From contig JADJHL010000002.1 in NCBI GenBank assembly GCA_016707585.1, positions 310,001-374,000 on the forward strand: a DNA stretch of 64,000 nucleotides, in the 5' to 3' direction. Below are positions 34,150 through 44,033 of the stretch, in pieces. Numbering within the stretch: the first letter of the stretch is position 1; every line of letters begins with the position of its first letter. The DNA comes from Ignavibacteriales bacterium. GTDB taxonomy: Bacteria > Bacteroidota > Ignavibacteria > Ignavibacteriales > Ignavibacteriaceae. A program made the translations under genes and the position numbers. The notes under the pieces are model-generated. The model saw only the letters and a program-made list of their open reading frames with translations. It searched no databases and was not told where the DNA came from.

Positions 34150-34256
34150 CGGGGGTTTATCCCGGGGCCCCCTAACCTTTTTTGAAAAAAACCTCAAAAA
34201 CCCAGGGGGGGGGGGGGGAAGGGGGGGGGGGGCTTGTGTGGGGGGGGGGGGCACAA
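34150..34256. other. Poly-G stretch, suspected sequence or assembly fault
   Basis: Runs of 14, 12 and 12 G occur at 34205-34218, 34221-34232 and 34240-34251, beside CCCGGGGCCCCC, in otherwise AT-rich sequence. They lie exactly in the icd-trhO gap. Two-colour Illumina sequencing produces false poly-G, and homopolymer noise at a contig join would look the same. The real trhO upstream region is probably hidden here. Confidence 0.7.
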
Positions 34257-34260
34257 TAAC

Positions 34261-35661
34261 TTATTCTCCTTGAGCTTTTGAATAACCTAGCTCACCATCA
34301 AACAACTGAAGTTTTTCAATATGCATCCATTTAATTCCGGCAGCAGAAATTTCTCTGATCAAATCAAAAATTTCTTCATCACCAATATTCATATAATTTC
34401 CGTTTGCATCAGTAGCAACATATCTACAGCGGTGATGATCCACCAACCAGATTTTTGGCATAACACCAGGATAAACTTTTGTTCCGCGATTAGAAATCAT
34501 TTTTAATTTCAAATTATCAACTTGCTCAGGCATTGTAGGAAGTCCTTTGGGATTTTCCACAAACACATCCACACCGTGACAATATTCTTCAACTTCTTTG
34601 TAAGTTTTTAACATCCCACTTTTTATTCTAAGTGGAACAGGATCTTTAAATTCATCTTCGAGCACTGGTTCTAGGTTAGAAATGATTGCTTTAGTAAACT
34701 CTTTGGTGTTTGATTTTCCACCAAGATCACCTGTTTTAATTCCATCCTTTAAAGTTTGGATTAATGCAGATTCAATTCTCAATTTTGTTTTATGCAAACC
34801 AAGATGCTGTAACATTTGAAATGATGAAAGTAAAAGTGCTGTTGGATTTGCAATTCCTTTTCCAGCAATATCAGGAGCTGAGCCATGAACAGATTCGAAG
34901 ATTGCGGAATTTTCACCAATGTTTCCACCTGGTGCAACGCCAAGTCCACCAACCAACCCAGCACATAGATCACTAACAATATCACCATAAAGATTTGGTA
35001 AAACCATCACATCAAATCTTTCCGGATTAGAAACAAGCTGCATACAAGCGTTATCAACAATAATATCGCTAGATTGAATTTCAGGATATTCAGAAGCAAC
35101 TTCATAAAAACATTTTAAGAATAAACCATCTGTGATTTTGTGAATGTTAGCTTTATGAACTGCAACAACTTTTTTTCTTCCGTATTTTTTTGCCATTTCA
35201 AAAGCATATTTTGCAATTCGGATTGATCCTGGTCGAGTAATTAATTTTAATCCCTGCGCAACACATGCTGTTTGATGATGTTCAATTCCGCTGTAAGTGT
35301 CTTCAATGTTCTCACGGACAATTATTAAATCAATATTATCAAATCTTGTTCTAACTCCGGGTAAAGATTTTGCAGGTCGAACATTTGCAAATAGCTCTAA
35401 AGTTGTTCGCAAAGTTACGTTAACCGATTTATGTCCCGTCCCAATGGGAGTTGTAGTTGGGCCTTTTAACGCAACTTGATATTTTTCAATCGCGGCTAGT
35501 GTTTCCGCAGGAATTCCGGTAGGATGTTTTTCAATTGTATTTAATCCCGCCTGATGTTCAACCCATTTGATTGGTACTTGAGCAGCTTCAAATATTTCAA
35601 CAACAGCATCAGAAATTTCCGGTCCAATGCCATCACCTTTGATTAATACTACTTCAAACAT
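34261..35661 (-). CDS. icd: Isocitrate dehydrogenase (Thermus/Rickettsia type, probably NAD-dependent)
   Basis: This 466-residue enzyme oxidatively decarboxylates isocitrate to 2-oxoglutarate in the TCA cycle. Substrate residues follow the S-x-N-x3-R pattern (S79, N81, R85 in HKSVNVTLRTTLE), and the metal site lies in LYGDIVSDLCAG. It has the C-terminal extension (~130 residues) of Thermus-type enzymes. The cofactor segment is HGSAPDIAGKGIANP: D264-I265 stand where NADP enzymes have Lys-Tyr (E. coli K344/Y345), which argues for NAD+. Homoisocitrate or isopropylmalate dehydrogenase are less likely given the length. Confidence 0.88.
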   Translation of the reverse strand: MFEVVLIKGDGIGPEISDAVVEIFEAAQVPIKWVEHQAGLNTIEKHPTGIPAETLAAIEKYQVALKGPTTTPIGTGHKSVNVTLRTTLELFANVRPAKSLPGVRTRFDNIDLIIVRENIEDTYSGIEHHQTACVAQGLKLITRPGSIRIAKYAFEMAKKYGRKKVVAVHKANIHKITDGLFLKCFYEVASEYPEIQSSDIIVDNACMQLVSNPERFDVMVLPNLYGDIVSDLCAGLVGGLGVAPGGNIGENSAIFESVHGSAPDIAGKGIANPTALLLSSFQMLQHLGLHKTKLRIESALIQTLKDGIKTGDLGGKSNTKEFTKAIISNLEPVLEDEFKDPVPLRIKSGMLKTYKEVEEYCHGVDVFVENPKGLPTMPEQVDNLKLKMISNRGTKVYPGVMPKIWLVDHHRCRYVATDANGNYMNIGDEEIFDLIREISAAGIKWMHIEKLQLFDGELGYSKAQGE

Positions 35662-35778
35662 TTTATCCTCTTCTTATTCTAATTGATTTATTAACCGACT
35701 GGACAAATATAATCTTTTTAAAAGATTGACTTAATACTTTGTTTGTATGATTTTGTAAGAAGGAAAATTATTGACTGA

Positions 35779-37740
35779 TTAGCGATACTTGTTCTGCCGT
35801 TTTTCACTGAATTCTGCTTCAGTAAAATTAATATTATTGTGGAATGTGACTGTAAATACTGATCCAATATTTTTTTCACTTTCAACATTAATATCTGCAC
35901 GATTTAGTTCTATATATTTTTTAACAAGGGCTAAACCTAAACCATTGCCTTCAAACTCCCTTTTATGGCCAACGTCTTCTTGAGAGAAAGGAACAAACAT
36001 TTTTTGTAAATATTCCTGGCTCATTCCAATACCGCTGTCTCTTATCTCAACTTTTACTTTATCATCAACAAGATCTTTAATATATACTTCAACATATCCT
36101 TTAAGGGTATATTTTATAGCATTATTAATAAGGTTTTGAAAAACCTGGTTTACGGTATATCTATCAGCTGTTATATTAACTTGTTCTTTTGAATGAGTGA
36201 ATTTTAATTTTAGTCCTTTATCTTCGCTTAAAGATTTGAATTCATTCGTCATTTTTTTCAAATCGCCAACAAGATCAAACTGTTCAAATGTAGCTTTATA
36301 ATTTCCACTTTGAACAGATGACATACTTAAAATCATATCTATTGTTCTTTGTAATCTTCTACCGGCACTTTTTACAGAATCCAGAATAATTTTTAACTCT
36401 TCATCTTTCTCTGATATTTCATCAGCTAACAATGGTATTGAAGTTAATATTACGTTTAAAGGTGTTCTGATTTCGTGTGACATTTGAGCAAGAAAGGCAG
36501 ATTTAAGTCTATCAGATTCTTCAGCTTTACCCAATGCATCAACAAGTTCACTTTGTACTTTTGTCATTTCAGAAATATCTAATACCTGCATTACATAGTG
36601 TTTAACTTTACCAGTTTCATCCTGTACAGAAACGGATTTTACAATTACATTAATTTCTCTACCTTCTTTTTTAAGAAGTTTTTTCTCTGTGTTTATATCT
36701 GCAACAGGAGTATTGCTAGCAGAAAATGAAGAATCACTAAATCCTTCTAGATCATTTTTTTCAAATAAGTATTTAATCGGTACGCCAATTATTTCTTCTC
36801 TATCAAACCCAATTGTATCGCAAAAAGATTTATTAACACTTAAAATTTTTCCATCTGTAGAAATAATTACTATACCAATTGGGGCATTCTGAAATACGGT
36901 TCTAAATTGTTCTTCGCTTTTTTGTAAAGAAATTTCTGCTTTTTTTCTTTGATTTATTTCAAAATTCAATTCGGCTATTTTGTCTTTAAAGACATCGTGC
37001 AATTTTTTATTTAATGATTCAACTTCTGATGTAGATTTATCAAGTTCAGTTAATACAAGTTTTACACGATCTTCTATTATACCAAGTTCATCTTTATTCT
37101 TACCTCTACCACTTGTAGTTCCGCTTGTAATATTAGCCGAATCAAGAGCTTTGATAATTTTTGAAAGCGGACGAAATGAAATTGAACTTAAGAAATAAGT
37201 AAAAACTATTCCTGCCATAAGAATTGTTAAACTGAACAAAGCAGTTAATAAATTATTTTTAAATAATTCCTGCGCATCATCTCCCGAAAGAAATCCCACA
37301 TAAATTTTCCCGCTTAAAGAATCAGCATTAACCGGCAAACTAACACGATAGACTTTTTCATCCTGCGATATTCCTTTGCCTTGATCTTGTGTAAGAATAT
37401 ATAAATTCTTTTCTGCTGCTTCCAGGTTTAACGCATCTAGATAATCACCGTTTGATCCTTCAACAACAAGATAAACTGCGCCATTTAAGAATAATAATTG
37501 TTGTAATATTTCTGGATCGGTGAATTTTTTTTCGGAAAAAACCTGCGGGTTTTGAATGAAAAAGTTAATGAACACATCGGCTTTGTAAGTGTATTTTTCG
37601 TTAATCTGGCCTTCAAACTTATTGGTAAAGTAGAAGTATATAAACCCCGATACCAGTATAAAAAATAAAGCAAACTGAATTGTTAGCTTAAGTTGAAGTT
37701 TTTGTGATCTTGATCTTTTTAATCTGTTAAAATTTAACAT
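35779..37740 (-). CDS. Sensor histidine kinase with periplasmic sensor, PAS domain
   Basis: This 653-residue membrane kinase has a first TM at ~21-39, an extracytoplasmic sensor region ~40-162 and a second TM at ~163-185. A coiled linker leads to a PAS domain (~272-395, FQNAPIGIVIISTDGKILSVN). The HisKA region has the phospho-acceptor H422 in MSHEIRTPLN, and the ATPase domain has the N box (NLINNAIKYT), G1 (RDSGIGMSQ) and G2 (NGLGLALVKKYIE). No receiver domain or adjacent response regulator is seen, so it is an orphan kinase in this window. The signal is unknown. Confidence 0.92.
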   Translation of the reverse strand: MLNFNRLKRSRSQKLQLKLTIQFALFFILVSGFIYFYFTNKFEGQINEKYTYKADVFINFFIQNPQVFSEKKFTDPEILQQLLFLNGAVYLVVEGSNGDYLDALNLEAAEKNLYILTQDQGKGISQDEKVYRVSLPVNADSLSGKIYVGFLSGDDAQELFKNNLLTALFSLTILMAGIVFTYFLSSISFRPLSKIIKALDSANITSGTTSGRGKNKDELGIIEDRVKLVLTELDKSTSEVESLNKKLHDVFKDKIAELNFEINQRKKAEISLQKSEEQFRTVFQNAPIGIVIISTDGKILSVNKSFCDTIGFDREEIIGVPIKYLFEKNDLEGFSDSSFSASNTPVADINTEKKLLKKEGREINVIVKSVSVQDETGKVKHYVMQVLDISEMTKVQSELVDALGKAEESDRLKSAFLAQMSHEIRTPLNVILTSIPLLADEISEKDEELKIILDSVKSAGRRLQRTIDMILSMSSVQSGNYKATFEQFDLVGDLKKMTNEFKSLSEDKGLKLKFTHSKEQVNITADRYTVNQVFQNLINNAIKYTLKGYVEVYIKDLVDDKVKVEIRDSGIGMSQEYLQKMFVPFSQEDVGHKREFEGNGLGLALVKKYIELNRADINVESEKNIGSVFTVTFHNNINFTEAEFSEKRQNKYR

Positions 37741-37906
37741 TCATTCTTTTAATTTTTTTCGACTTACTAAGTTAGCAATTTAAGTGCCGTAAGTTATAAT
37801 AAATTATTCTTGATTTTTTTACAAAAAATCAATTTGTATTGAGAATTTATAAATAAAGAAGTGAAATTTTGTTAAAAATTAACTAAAAATGATCAACCGT
37901 AGAGTT

Positions 37907-39247
37907 TTAAGAAAATTTATTTACATAAGCTTTTACATCAAATTTACTTGCGGCACCATTGCGATTCATATACCTTATTTTTCCGTAAACGGGTCTTTCA
38001 AACCACGCACGATCATGAATTCCGCCAATAGACCAGGCAACCCCAGTATAACCGTTTGGATCTCGTCCATCAAGTTCATATTTATCATTCAAATAGATTG
38101 CAATTTTTAATGCTTCTTCAGGAGATTTTGTCCATTCAAGAATTTTTTTTGCCCAATACATTCTCATGTAGCCGTGCATTTTTCCAGTAGATATTAATTC
38201 TTTTTGTGCAGCATTCCATAAATCTTCGTGAGTGTTCGCACTCTCAAATTGTTTTAAAGTATAAACAAATTCTCTTTCATCTTTTCGATGCTCATTTAAA
38301 GATGTTTTAGCCCAATCATGAAACCCATCAAACGAATCATAGTTTTTATTGAAGTAACAGAAGTTATCTGATAATTCTCTTCTTACAATTAATTCCTCAA
38401 GAAAAACTTTTTTGGATTCGGGATTACCTTTAAACTTTTCTGTATCATGTGCAATTCGTTGTGCTGATATTTGTCCAAAGTGTAAATAAGGAGATAGATT
38501 TGATTGATAATCTTTTGTAGGATCGTTTCGTAGCTCGTGATAATTCTCAAATTTCTTTTTTAAGAAATGATTAAATGTTTTCTGTGCTTCAGATTCTCCT
38601 GGTTTTATCCAATCTACTTCTTTTACATCAAAATTTATTTTTAATGATTTTTGAATTTTACTCCAATCAATTATTTCTGATGAGATTTCACTTTTATTCA
38701 TTTTTTTTAGTGATGAAAATTCATCCATAAATTCAATTAATGCTTTATGGATTTTAGGACGAATTGTATAAGCTGCAAATTCTAATTTATTGGAAACATA
38801 TAAACAAGGAACAATATTATGTGCATCAACTTCGTAAAAAGGAATTGTAATTTGTTTTGCAACATCTCGTTTCCAGATTCGTTTTATTTTTAATGGATCA
38901 AAATCTGAAACAAGAAATGAAGCCCCTAACTTTTTTAACAAATTAGGAATTTCTTCTTCTGGTTTTCCAATTGTAAGATAAAATGGGATGTTATAATTCT
39001 TTAGTTCAGCATCAATTTCCTGCAATCCACGTAACATAAAATCATATTGCCGAATCGTGGCTTCTAAAAAATCCGGAACAAGATTAAATAAAACCACTAA
39101 ACTTCTTTTATTTTCTTTTGTTAACTTTTGTGCAAACAATAAAGCCCAATTATCATGGACTCGCTGATCACGGCTCATCCAATAAACAATTGGGCCATTA
39201 GTTTCATTTCCTTTTTGCAGTAACCGAATTCTTTTTTCGTTAATCAA
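37907..39247 (-). CDS. Deoxyribodipyrimidine photolyase, class II
   Basis: This 446-residue flavoenzyme repairs cyclobutane pyrimidine dimers using light. The N-terminal class II signature IVYWMSRDQRVHDNWALLFAQ is clear, and the C-terminal FAD/DNA region includes MYWAKKILEWTKSPEEAL and DGRDPNGYTGVAWSIGG. Length and motif order match class II enzymes rather than class I or cryptochromes. It is monocistronic; a CarH-like cobalamin protein lies ~8 kb away. Confidence 0.93.
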   Translation of the reverse strand: MINEKRIRLLQKGNETNGPIVYWMSRDQRVHDNWALLFAQKLTKENKRSLVVLFNLVPDFLEATIRQYDFMLRGLQEIDAELKNYNIPFYLTIGKPEEEIPNLLKKLGASFLVSDFDPLKIKRIWKRDVAKQITIPFYEVDAHNIVPCLYVSNKLEFAAYTIRPKIHKALIEFMDEFSSLKKMNKSEISSEIIDWSKIQKSLKINFDVKEVDWIKPGESEAQKTFNHFLKKKFENYHELRNDPTKDYQSNLSPYLHFGQISAQRIAHDTEKFKGNPESKKVFLEELIVRRELSDNFCYFNKNYDSFDGFHDWAKTSLNEHRKDEREFVYTLKQFESANTHEDLWNAAQKELISTGKMHGYMRMYWAKKILEWTKSPEEALKIAIYLNDKYELDGRDPNGYTGVAWSIGGIHDRAWFERPVYGKIRYMNRNGAASKFDVKAYVNKFS

Positions 39248-39294
39248 TTTTACAACATAATATTTTTTACTAAACCAAAATACTGATTAATATT

Positions 39295-39885
39295 TTACAC
39301 TGCATCCATAAGATGTTGAACTTTGAAAACTAACATTCTTGCCTGCAAGTAATTCATCCAACGCGTTTGAAACATAATTTTTGCTTCTTTAACATCTTCT
39401 AAATCAGTAGAAGCTTTGTCATCAATCGCACCAGCGTAAACAAGCTTTCCATTTTTATCAATTACATACATATGCGGAGTTGTTTTTGCTCCATACATTT
39501 TTCCTACTTTTCCATCAGCATCAATTAAATAAGCAGACATTTTTGCATTATGATTTCTTATCCGATCATTAATTTCATCATTTGTAAAATTACCTTGCTT
39601 TCCTTCTGCAGATGAACAGATAGACAACCACACAATATCTTTCTTTGTGTATTTTAATTGAAGTGACTGCATATTTTTTGAATTATAATGTTTCTTAACA
39701 AATGGGCAATCAAAATTTACCCATTCTAACACAACAACCTTTCCCTTAAATTCATTCAACGAATGTTCTTTCCCGTTTGAATCGATAAGCTTAAAATCAG
39801 GTGCCAGTTCATTCAGTTTTGCAGTTTGTGCAAAAGCTGTAACACCAAATAACACAAGAAAAATAATTGCGAATGTTTTATACAT
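39295..39885 (-). CDS. Exported thioredoxin-fold (redoxin/AhpC-TSA) protein
   Basis: This 196-residue protein has a signal peptide (TFAIIFLVLFGVTAFAQ) and a thioredoxin-like fold: APDFKLIDSNGKEHSLNEFKGKVVVLEWVNFDCPF, with single conserved C60 followed by PFVKKHY. The later TTPHMYVIDKNGKLVYAG is typical of peroxiredoxin-like periplasmic proteins. It lacks a CxxC, so it is likely a peroxiredoxin-type or thiol-binding protein rather than a disulfide oxidase. It lies ~60 bp after the DsbD-like gene on the same strand. Confidence 0.8.
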   Translation of the reverse strand: MYKTFAIIFLVLFGVTAFAQTAKLNELAPDFKLIDSNGKEHSLNEFKGKVVVLEWVNFDCPFVKKHYNSKNMQSLQLKYTKKDIVWLSICSSAEGKQGNFTNDEINDRIRNHNAKMSAYLIDADGKVGKMYGAKTTPHMYVIDKNGKLVYAGAIDDKASTDLEDVKEAKIMFQTRWMNYLQARMLVFKVQHLMDAV

Positions 39886-39944
39886 AGTTTGCTCCTTTTT
39901 GTTATGATTACTTTTTTATTGTAACACAATTTGCGATCAAAAGT

Positions 39945-40775
39945 TCAATCTGTAATTGGAAGATTTATTTCATATGATTTATTGTGATCATCATTTAAAA
40001 CAATTATTCCATTTATATAAGTTGGATTTTCAACACGAAATGGATCTGGTTCTAATACAAGTTCTAAATATTTTCCAAAATCATAGTTTGGTTGATTTAC
40101 TTTATTCTTAAAAACTCCTGCTTTATAAGGATAAAACTCAACCCTACTTATTTCTGATTCAGATAAAATCTTTTTATCAACCAAAAGGGAGACGGAATTA
40201 GAGTTTTTGATTACTGAAACTTTTATGTTTTGATCAAATATTGATAAAAGATTTCTTGTGTAATCAAATTCATCAGAAACAAGTTTTGTTGGATAAAAAT
40301 CTTTAGTTAAATCCAATTTAATTGTTAATGTTGTATCAAAAGGCTTGCACAAATCTTTACAAATAAGTGAAGTAAGTTTTGCTAAAATATTAACTTCTTT
40401 TTGAATATGGTTTTTAGGAATGTATAAATTAGCTATTAACAAAACTTGATGGGAATAACCATAATTAACAATTTCATCTGAAGAAAATATTTCTGGTGCT
40501 GGAAATTTTATTTCCGAAATAGTAAAATCTTTAGGAATTATAAAATCAACTTCTGTAGGCAAGCCGCTATCGCCAGGGTTTTTCCAGTAAATATGCCAAT
40601 CATCTTGAAGATTAATTAAAACACCAATTGAGATTATGGAATCTTTTTGAGGCAAGAAAGAATCAACAACTAATTTTGCTTCTGCCAAAGATTTTTGTTG
40701 GGCAAAACTGTAAATCGTTGATAATAGAACTATAAAAACAAAGAGTTGTATTGTTGTAGTATTTAATTTCATCAA
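39945..40775 (-). CDS. DsbD N-terminal-domain-like periplasmic protein
   Basis: This 276-residue exported protein has a signal segment (IQLFVFIVLLSTIYSFAQ) and a single DsbD-alpha-type domain. The domain is visible from the aromatic INLQDDWHIYWKNPGDSGLP region and the cysteine pair C139-x3-C143 in SLICKDLCKPF. In DsbD this domain passes electrons to periplasmic partners. The membrane and thioredoxin domains of DsbD are absent. With the downstream redoxin gene it may form a small periplasmic thiol module. Confidence 0.75.
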   Translation of the reverse strand: MMKLNTTTIQLFVFIVLLSTIYSFAQQKSLAEAKLVVDSFLPQKDSIISIGVLINLQDDWHIYWKNPGDSGLPTEVDFIIPKDFTISEIKFPAPEIFSSDEIVNYGYSHQVLLIANLYIPKNHIQKEVNILAKLTSLICKDLCKPFDTTLTIKLDLTKDFYPTKLVSDEFDYTRNLLSIFDQNIKVSVIKNSNSVSLLVDKKILSESEISRVEFYPYKAGVFKNKVNQPNYDFGKYLELVLEPDPFRVENPTYINGIIVLNDDHNKSYEINLPITD

Positions 40776-40840
40776 ATAAGATTAGTATAAAATTTGATTT
40801 TAAGATATAACAACAATCCAAATAAAAAAATTCAAATCAC

Positions 40841-41611
40841 TTATTTGTGCTCGATATCAATACCAACGGGACAATGATCTGAGCCAAGAACATCGGGCAT
40901 TATAAACGCATCTTTAACATTTGTTTTAAAATTTTCTGAAACAAAAAAGTAATCGATTCTCCAGCCCACATTTCTATCTCTCGCACGAGTAACCTGATCC
41001 CACCAGCTATAATTTTCTGGCTCATCATTAAACATTCTAAAAGTATCTAAATAACCTTTAGAGAAAAATTTATCAAGCCATTCTCTTTCAACCGGTAGAA
41101 ATCCTGAAACCTTAGAATTTTCTTTTGGTCTTGCCAAATCAATTTCTTTGTGAGCTGTGTTTACATCTCCACAGATAACTAGTTTCTTTCCTTTCTTAAC
41201 TAGCTTGTTTGAGTATTCCAGAAAAGCATCGTAAAAATCCATTTTGTATTGCAAACGTTCTTCATTCTTTTTTCCATTTGGATAATAAATGTTCAGAAGA
41301 ACAAAATCTTTATAGTCTGCGATAATAATTCTTCCTTCATCATCAAACTTTGGGATGCCAAAACCATGTTCAACTTTAATTGGTTCTAGCTTTGTATAGA
41401 TAGCAACTCCGCTGTAACCTTTTTTAACTATGGAAGAAGAAAAATAAGATTTGTAACCATTTATGTTTAAAAGTTCTTCAGATAATTGTTCTGGTGCAGC
41501 TTTAGTTTCCTGCAAACAAAGTATATCAGGATCTTCGGTTAATAACCAATCAATAAATCCTTTTTTTTGCACAGCACGAATACCATTTACATTCCAGGAA
41601 AGTAATCTCAT
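40841..41611 (-). CDS. xth: Exodeoxyribonuclease III
   Basis: This AP endonuclease/3'-5' exonuclease of about 256 residues acts in base excision repair. It has MRLLSWNVNGIRA, DILCLQETKA (metal Glu), GDVNTAHKEIDLA (catalytic Asp/Asn) and LGSDHCPVGIDI (His) as in ExoIII/ExoA. I start at 41611; an ATG three codons upstream (41620) has GAGG about 10 nt before it and is nearly as good. It follows the metal operon by ~20 bp and may be read through. Confidence 0.93.
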   Translation of the reverse strand: MRLLSWNVNGIRAVQKKGFIDWLLTEDPDILCLQETKAAPEQLSEELLNINGYKSYFSSSIVKKGYSGVAIYTKLEPIKVEHGFGIPKFDDEGRIIIADYKDFVLLNIYYPNGKKNEERLQYKMDFYDAFLEYSNKLVKKGKKLVICGDVNTAHKEIDLARPKENSKVSGFLPVEREWLDKFFSKGYLDTFRMFNDEPENYSWWDQVTRARDRNVGWRIDYFFVSENFKTNVKDAFIMPDVLGSDHCPVGIDIEHK

Positions 41612-41642
41612 TTTTCCCATAAAAATTTTGCCTCAATTTTTA

Positions 41643-42521
41643 TTATAAAATAAAATGAATTATTAATCCCCAGCTGATAGCACTAACCAAAGTTAAGATA
41701 AGAATTTTTAAAGATGTTTTAATTTCTCCATCTTTAAATAAAACTATAGGACCAAATCCAGCACCTGAGCTTAAGCCAGCAATTGCGGCTCCAAATGGTA
41801 ATCCTGTGTGTAAAAATGCTTCTGCAATTGCAATTGATGCAGCACAATTTGGTATCAATCCAAAAATTCCTGTAACAATAATTTGGATTACAGGATTTAC
41901 ATTTAGTGACTCTATAATTTCTTCCGAATGTGTGAATGCAAACAACGATGCAATTGCAACAGTAATTACAAACACCCAGAAGTATATTCTAAATGTTCGT
42001 TTTAGGCTATGCATAAATATTTCAAAGTATTTTGTTCGATGTAACTCTACATCGATCTGCACAACGTGCGAAGATTTTACTTCAGGAACTTTACCTTCGT
42101 AAAACTTTTTAGATACAATCATATCAATCAAATAACCCGAGGCAACCCCAATAAGCAATTTGGTCCCAATAATATAAAAAATGTAAATCATCTGCTCACG
42201 ATTTGCTATCAAAACCGGAATTGCTTCATCAGAAGTTGCAAGATAAGTTGCTATTAATGTTCCAATTGATACTCTACGCGTTAAAAAAAGAGAAGTAACA
42301 AAAACAGACATTCCACATTCAGGTAATAATCCAAGAATTGTTCCGGCTATCGGACCCATCGGACCAGAAATTTTTAGAAATGAAATTAAATCAAGCTGCT
42401 TTGTATGAGAAAAATATTCCAAAACAAAGTAGAGAATAAACAGGATTGGGATCATTAAATAAGTATCGCCAAGTGATCCTAAAATGATTTCCCAGATATT
42501 TGAATATGAATGCGCGTGCAT
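41643..42521 (-). CDS. 10-TM heavy-metal exporter-like permease (ArsP_2-like)
   Basis: This 292-residue inner-membrane protein has two similar halves. Each contains a Pro-x-Cys motif: GLLPECGMSVFVTSLFL near residue 65 and GLIPNCAASIAIAEAFL near 225. This two-fold layout and the TSDEAIPVLIA segment fit the putative manganese/heavy-metal exporter group. The metal is not decided by sequence; it lies 73 bp downstream of feoB, so iron or manganese export under metal control is a reasonable guess. Confidence 0.7.
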   Translation of the reverse strand: MHAHSYSNIWEIILGSLGDTYLMIPILFILYFVLEYFSHTKQLDLISFLKISGPMGPIAGTILGLLPECGMSVFVTSLFLTRRVSIGTLIATYLATSDEAIPVLIANREQMIYIFYIIGTKLLIGVASGYLIDMIVSKKFYEGKVPEVKSSHVVQIDVELHRTKYFEIFMHSLKRTFRIYFWVFVITVAIASLFAFTHSEEIIESLNVNPVIQIIVTGIFGLIPNCAASIAIAEAFLHTGLPFGAAIAGLSSGAGFGPIVLFKDGEIKTSLKILILTLVSAISWGLIIHFIL

Positions 42522-42594
42522 TAAAACTAAAATTGTAAATGAATGTGCAAAGATATGAAATTCACTTTACAATCTGATAAAACAACTTACACTA

Positions 42595-44022
42595 TTAATC
42601 AAATATCAATCGCCAGATCTGGGTTACAAAAAATGTAATCGTAAAACCCATTACTACCGGAAGAAGCGTTGAGATCACAGTCCACTTTACACTTTTTGTT
42701 TCTTTATAAATTGTGTAGATGGTTGTTGAACAAGGATTATGAAGCAAACTGAATATCATTAAATTTATTCCTGTTAATAAAGTCCATCCACCAGCGTGTA
42801 AAATTGACGCTGTATCTGTTACTGAATCAAGTTCAAACATTACTCCGCTATCACCGCCAATTCCTTTTAAGGCAAGATTTGCAACCGTTAACATTAGGAC
42901 GGTTGGGATTACAATTTCATTTGCGGGAATTGCAATAATGTATGCTAGCAAAATTATTCCGTTTAATCCAAAAATAAATGCTACCGGATTAGACCAATCT
43001 ATAAAAATATTTGCAATTGAAACTCCATCAATAGTAATGTTTGCAACCAACCAGATAACCATTCCTGCAGGAATAGCAAAAACAATTGCCCGCCACAAAA
43101 CAAAAACTGTACGATCTATTAAAGAAGTATAAAGTGTTTGCATAATTCTTGGAGGTCGATATGGTGGTAACTCTAAACTAAATGCTGAGGCTTCACCTTT
43201 TAACAAACTTTTTGATAATCCCCACGAGACAACTAAACTAAATACAATCCCTAAAATTGCAATAAAAACTACAGCTCCTGCTGAAGCAATGCCTGCAAGA
43301 TACGCTGGCGCAGCTCCACCAATAAAAATTGTTGCGACTAAAATTTGTGTCGGCCATCTTCCGTTACATAAAGAAAAATTATTTGTGATGATTGCAATTA
43401 ATCTTTCGCGCGGAGAATCAATTACTCGTGTTGCAACTACTCCAGCCGCATTACAACCAAAACCCATTGCCATTGTTAATGCTTGTCTTCCGTGTGCGCC
43501 AACTTTTTTGTAAAGTGGATCCATATTAAAAGCTACGCGAGGCAAATAACCAAAATCTTCCAGCAAAGTATAAACAGGAAAAAATATTGCCATCGGCGGA
43601 AGCATTACACTTATTACCCACGCCATTGCAAGATAAGCTCCATCAATCAAAACTCCGCTTAACCACCAGGTCATAAATGTATTTGCAAAGTTTTTTAATA
43701 ATGGATGTAAAGTATCAACAAGTAAGTTTGCAATTAATCCAGATGGAACATTTGCGCCTTCAATCGTTAACCAAAAAACAACCGCAAGTATTAAAAACAT
43801 TATTGGAAATCCTAAATACTTGCTTGTAAGTATTTTATCTAAAGTTCTATCTAAACTAAATGCGGGTTTTTTATCCGGGTAGATTACTGCTTTTGATGAA
43901 ATTGCAGTTGCATTTTCATAAATTGATTCCATTAAAGTATCGTGAAAGTTTTCTCCAACTTCCCAGCGTAAACTATTTGCTGTAGCTAAGATTGATTCTC
44001 GTTTTATAATATTGTTATTCAT
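42595..44022 (-). CDS. feoB: FeoB membrane domain (split from its GTPase)
   Basis: This 475-residue ferrous iron permease part begins with the helical linker FHDTLMESIYENATAISS and DKILTSKYLGFPIMFLILA. Two Gate (nucleoside-recognition-like) halves follow, including MGFGCNAAGVVATRVIDSPR and NNFSLCNGRWPTQ, and the C-terminal HNPCSTTIYTIYKETKSVKW. The GTPase is encoded by the preceding gene. The two together have the length of a normal FeoB, with nothing essential missing. The 91-bp gap between them is mostly filled by a repeat element. Confidence 0.9.
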   Translation of the reverse strand: MNNNIIKRESILATANSLRWEVGENFHDTLMESIYENATAISSKAVIYPDKKPAFSLDRTLDKILTSKYLGFPIMFLILAVVFWLTIEGANVPSGLIANLLVDTLHPLLKNFANTFMTWWLSGVLIDGAYLAMAWVISVMLPPMAIFFPVYTLLEDFGYLPRVAFNMDPLYKKVGAHGRQALTMAMGFGCNAAGVVATRVIDSPRERLIAIITNNFSLCNGRWPTQILVATIFIGGAAPAYLAGIASAGAVVFIAILGIVFSLVVSWGLSKSLLKGEASAFSLELPPYRPPRIMQTLYTSLIDRTVFVLWRAIVFAIPAGMVIWLVANITIDGVSIANIFIDWSNPVAFIFGLNGIILLAYIIAIPANEIVIPTVLMLTVANLALKGIGGDSGVMFELDSVTDTASILHAGGWTLLTGINLMIFSLLHNPCSTTIYTIYKETKSVKWTVISTLLPVVMGFTITFFVTQIWRLIFD

Positions 44023-44033
44023 ATTACTTGCTT

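Noticed and set aside
34147..34254. Proline-rich N-terminal extension of TrhO
   Set aside because: It is read from poly-G sequence, starts at GTG without a ribosome site and has no family match; the ATG at 34146 begins the YceA domain.
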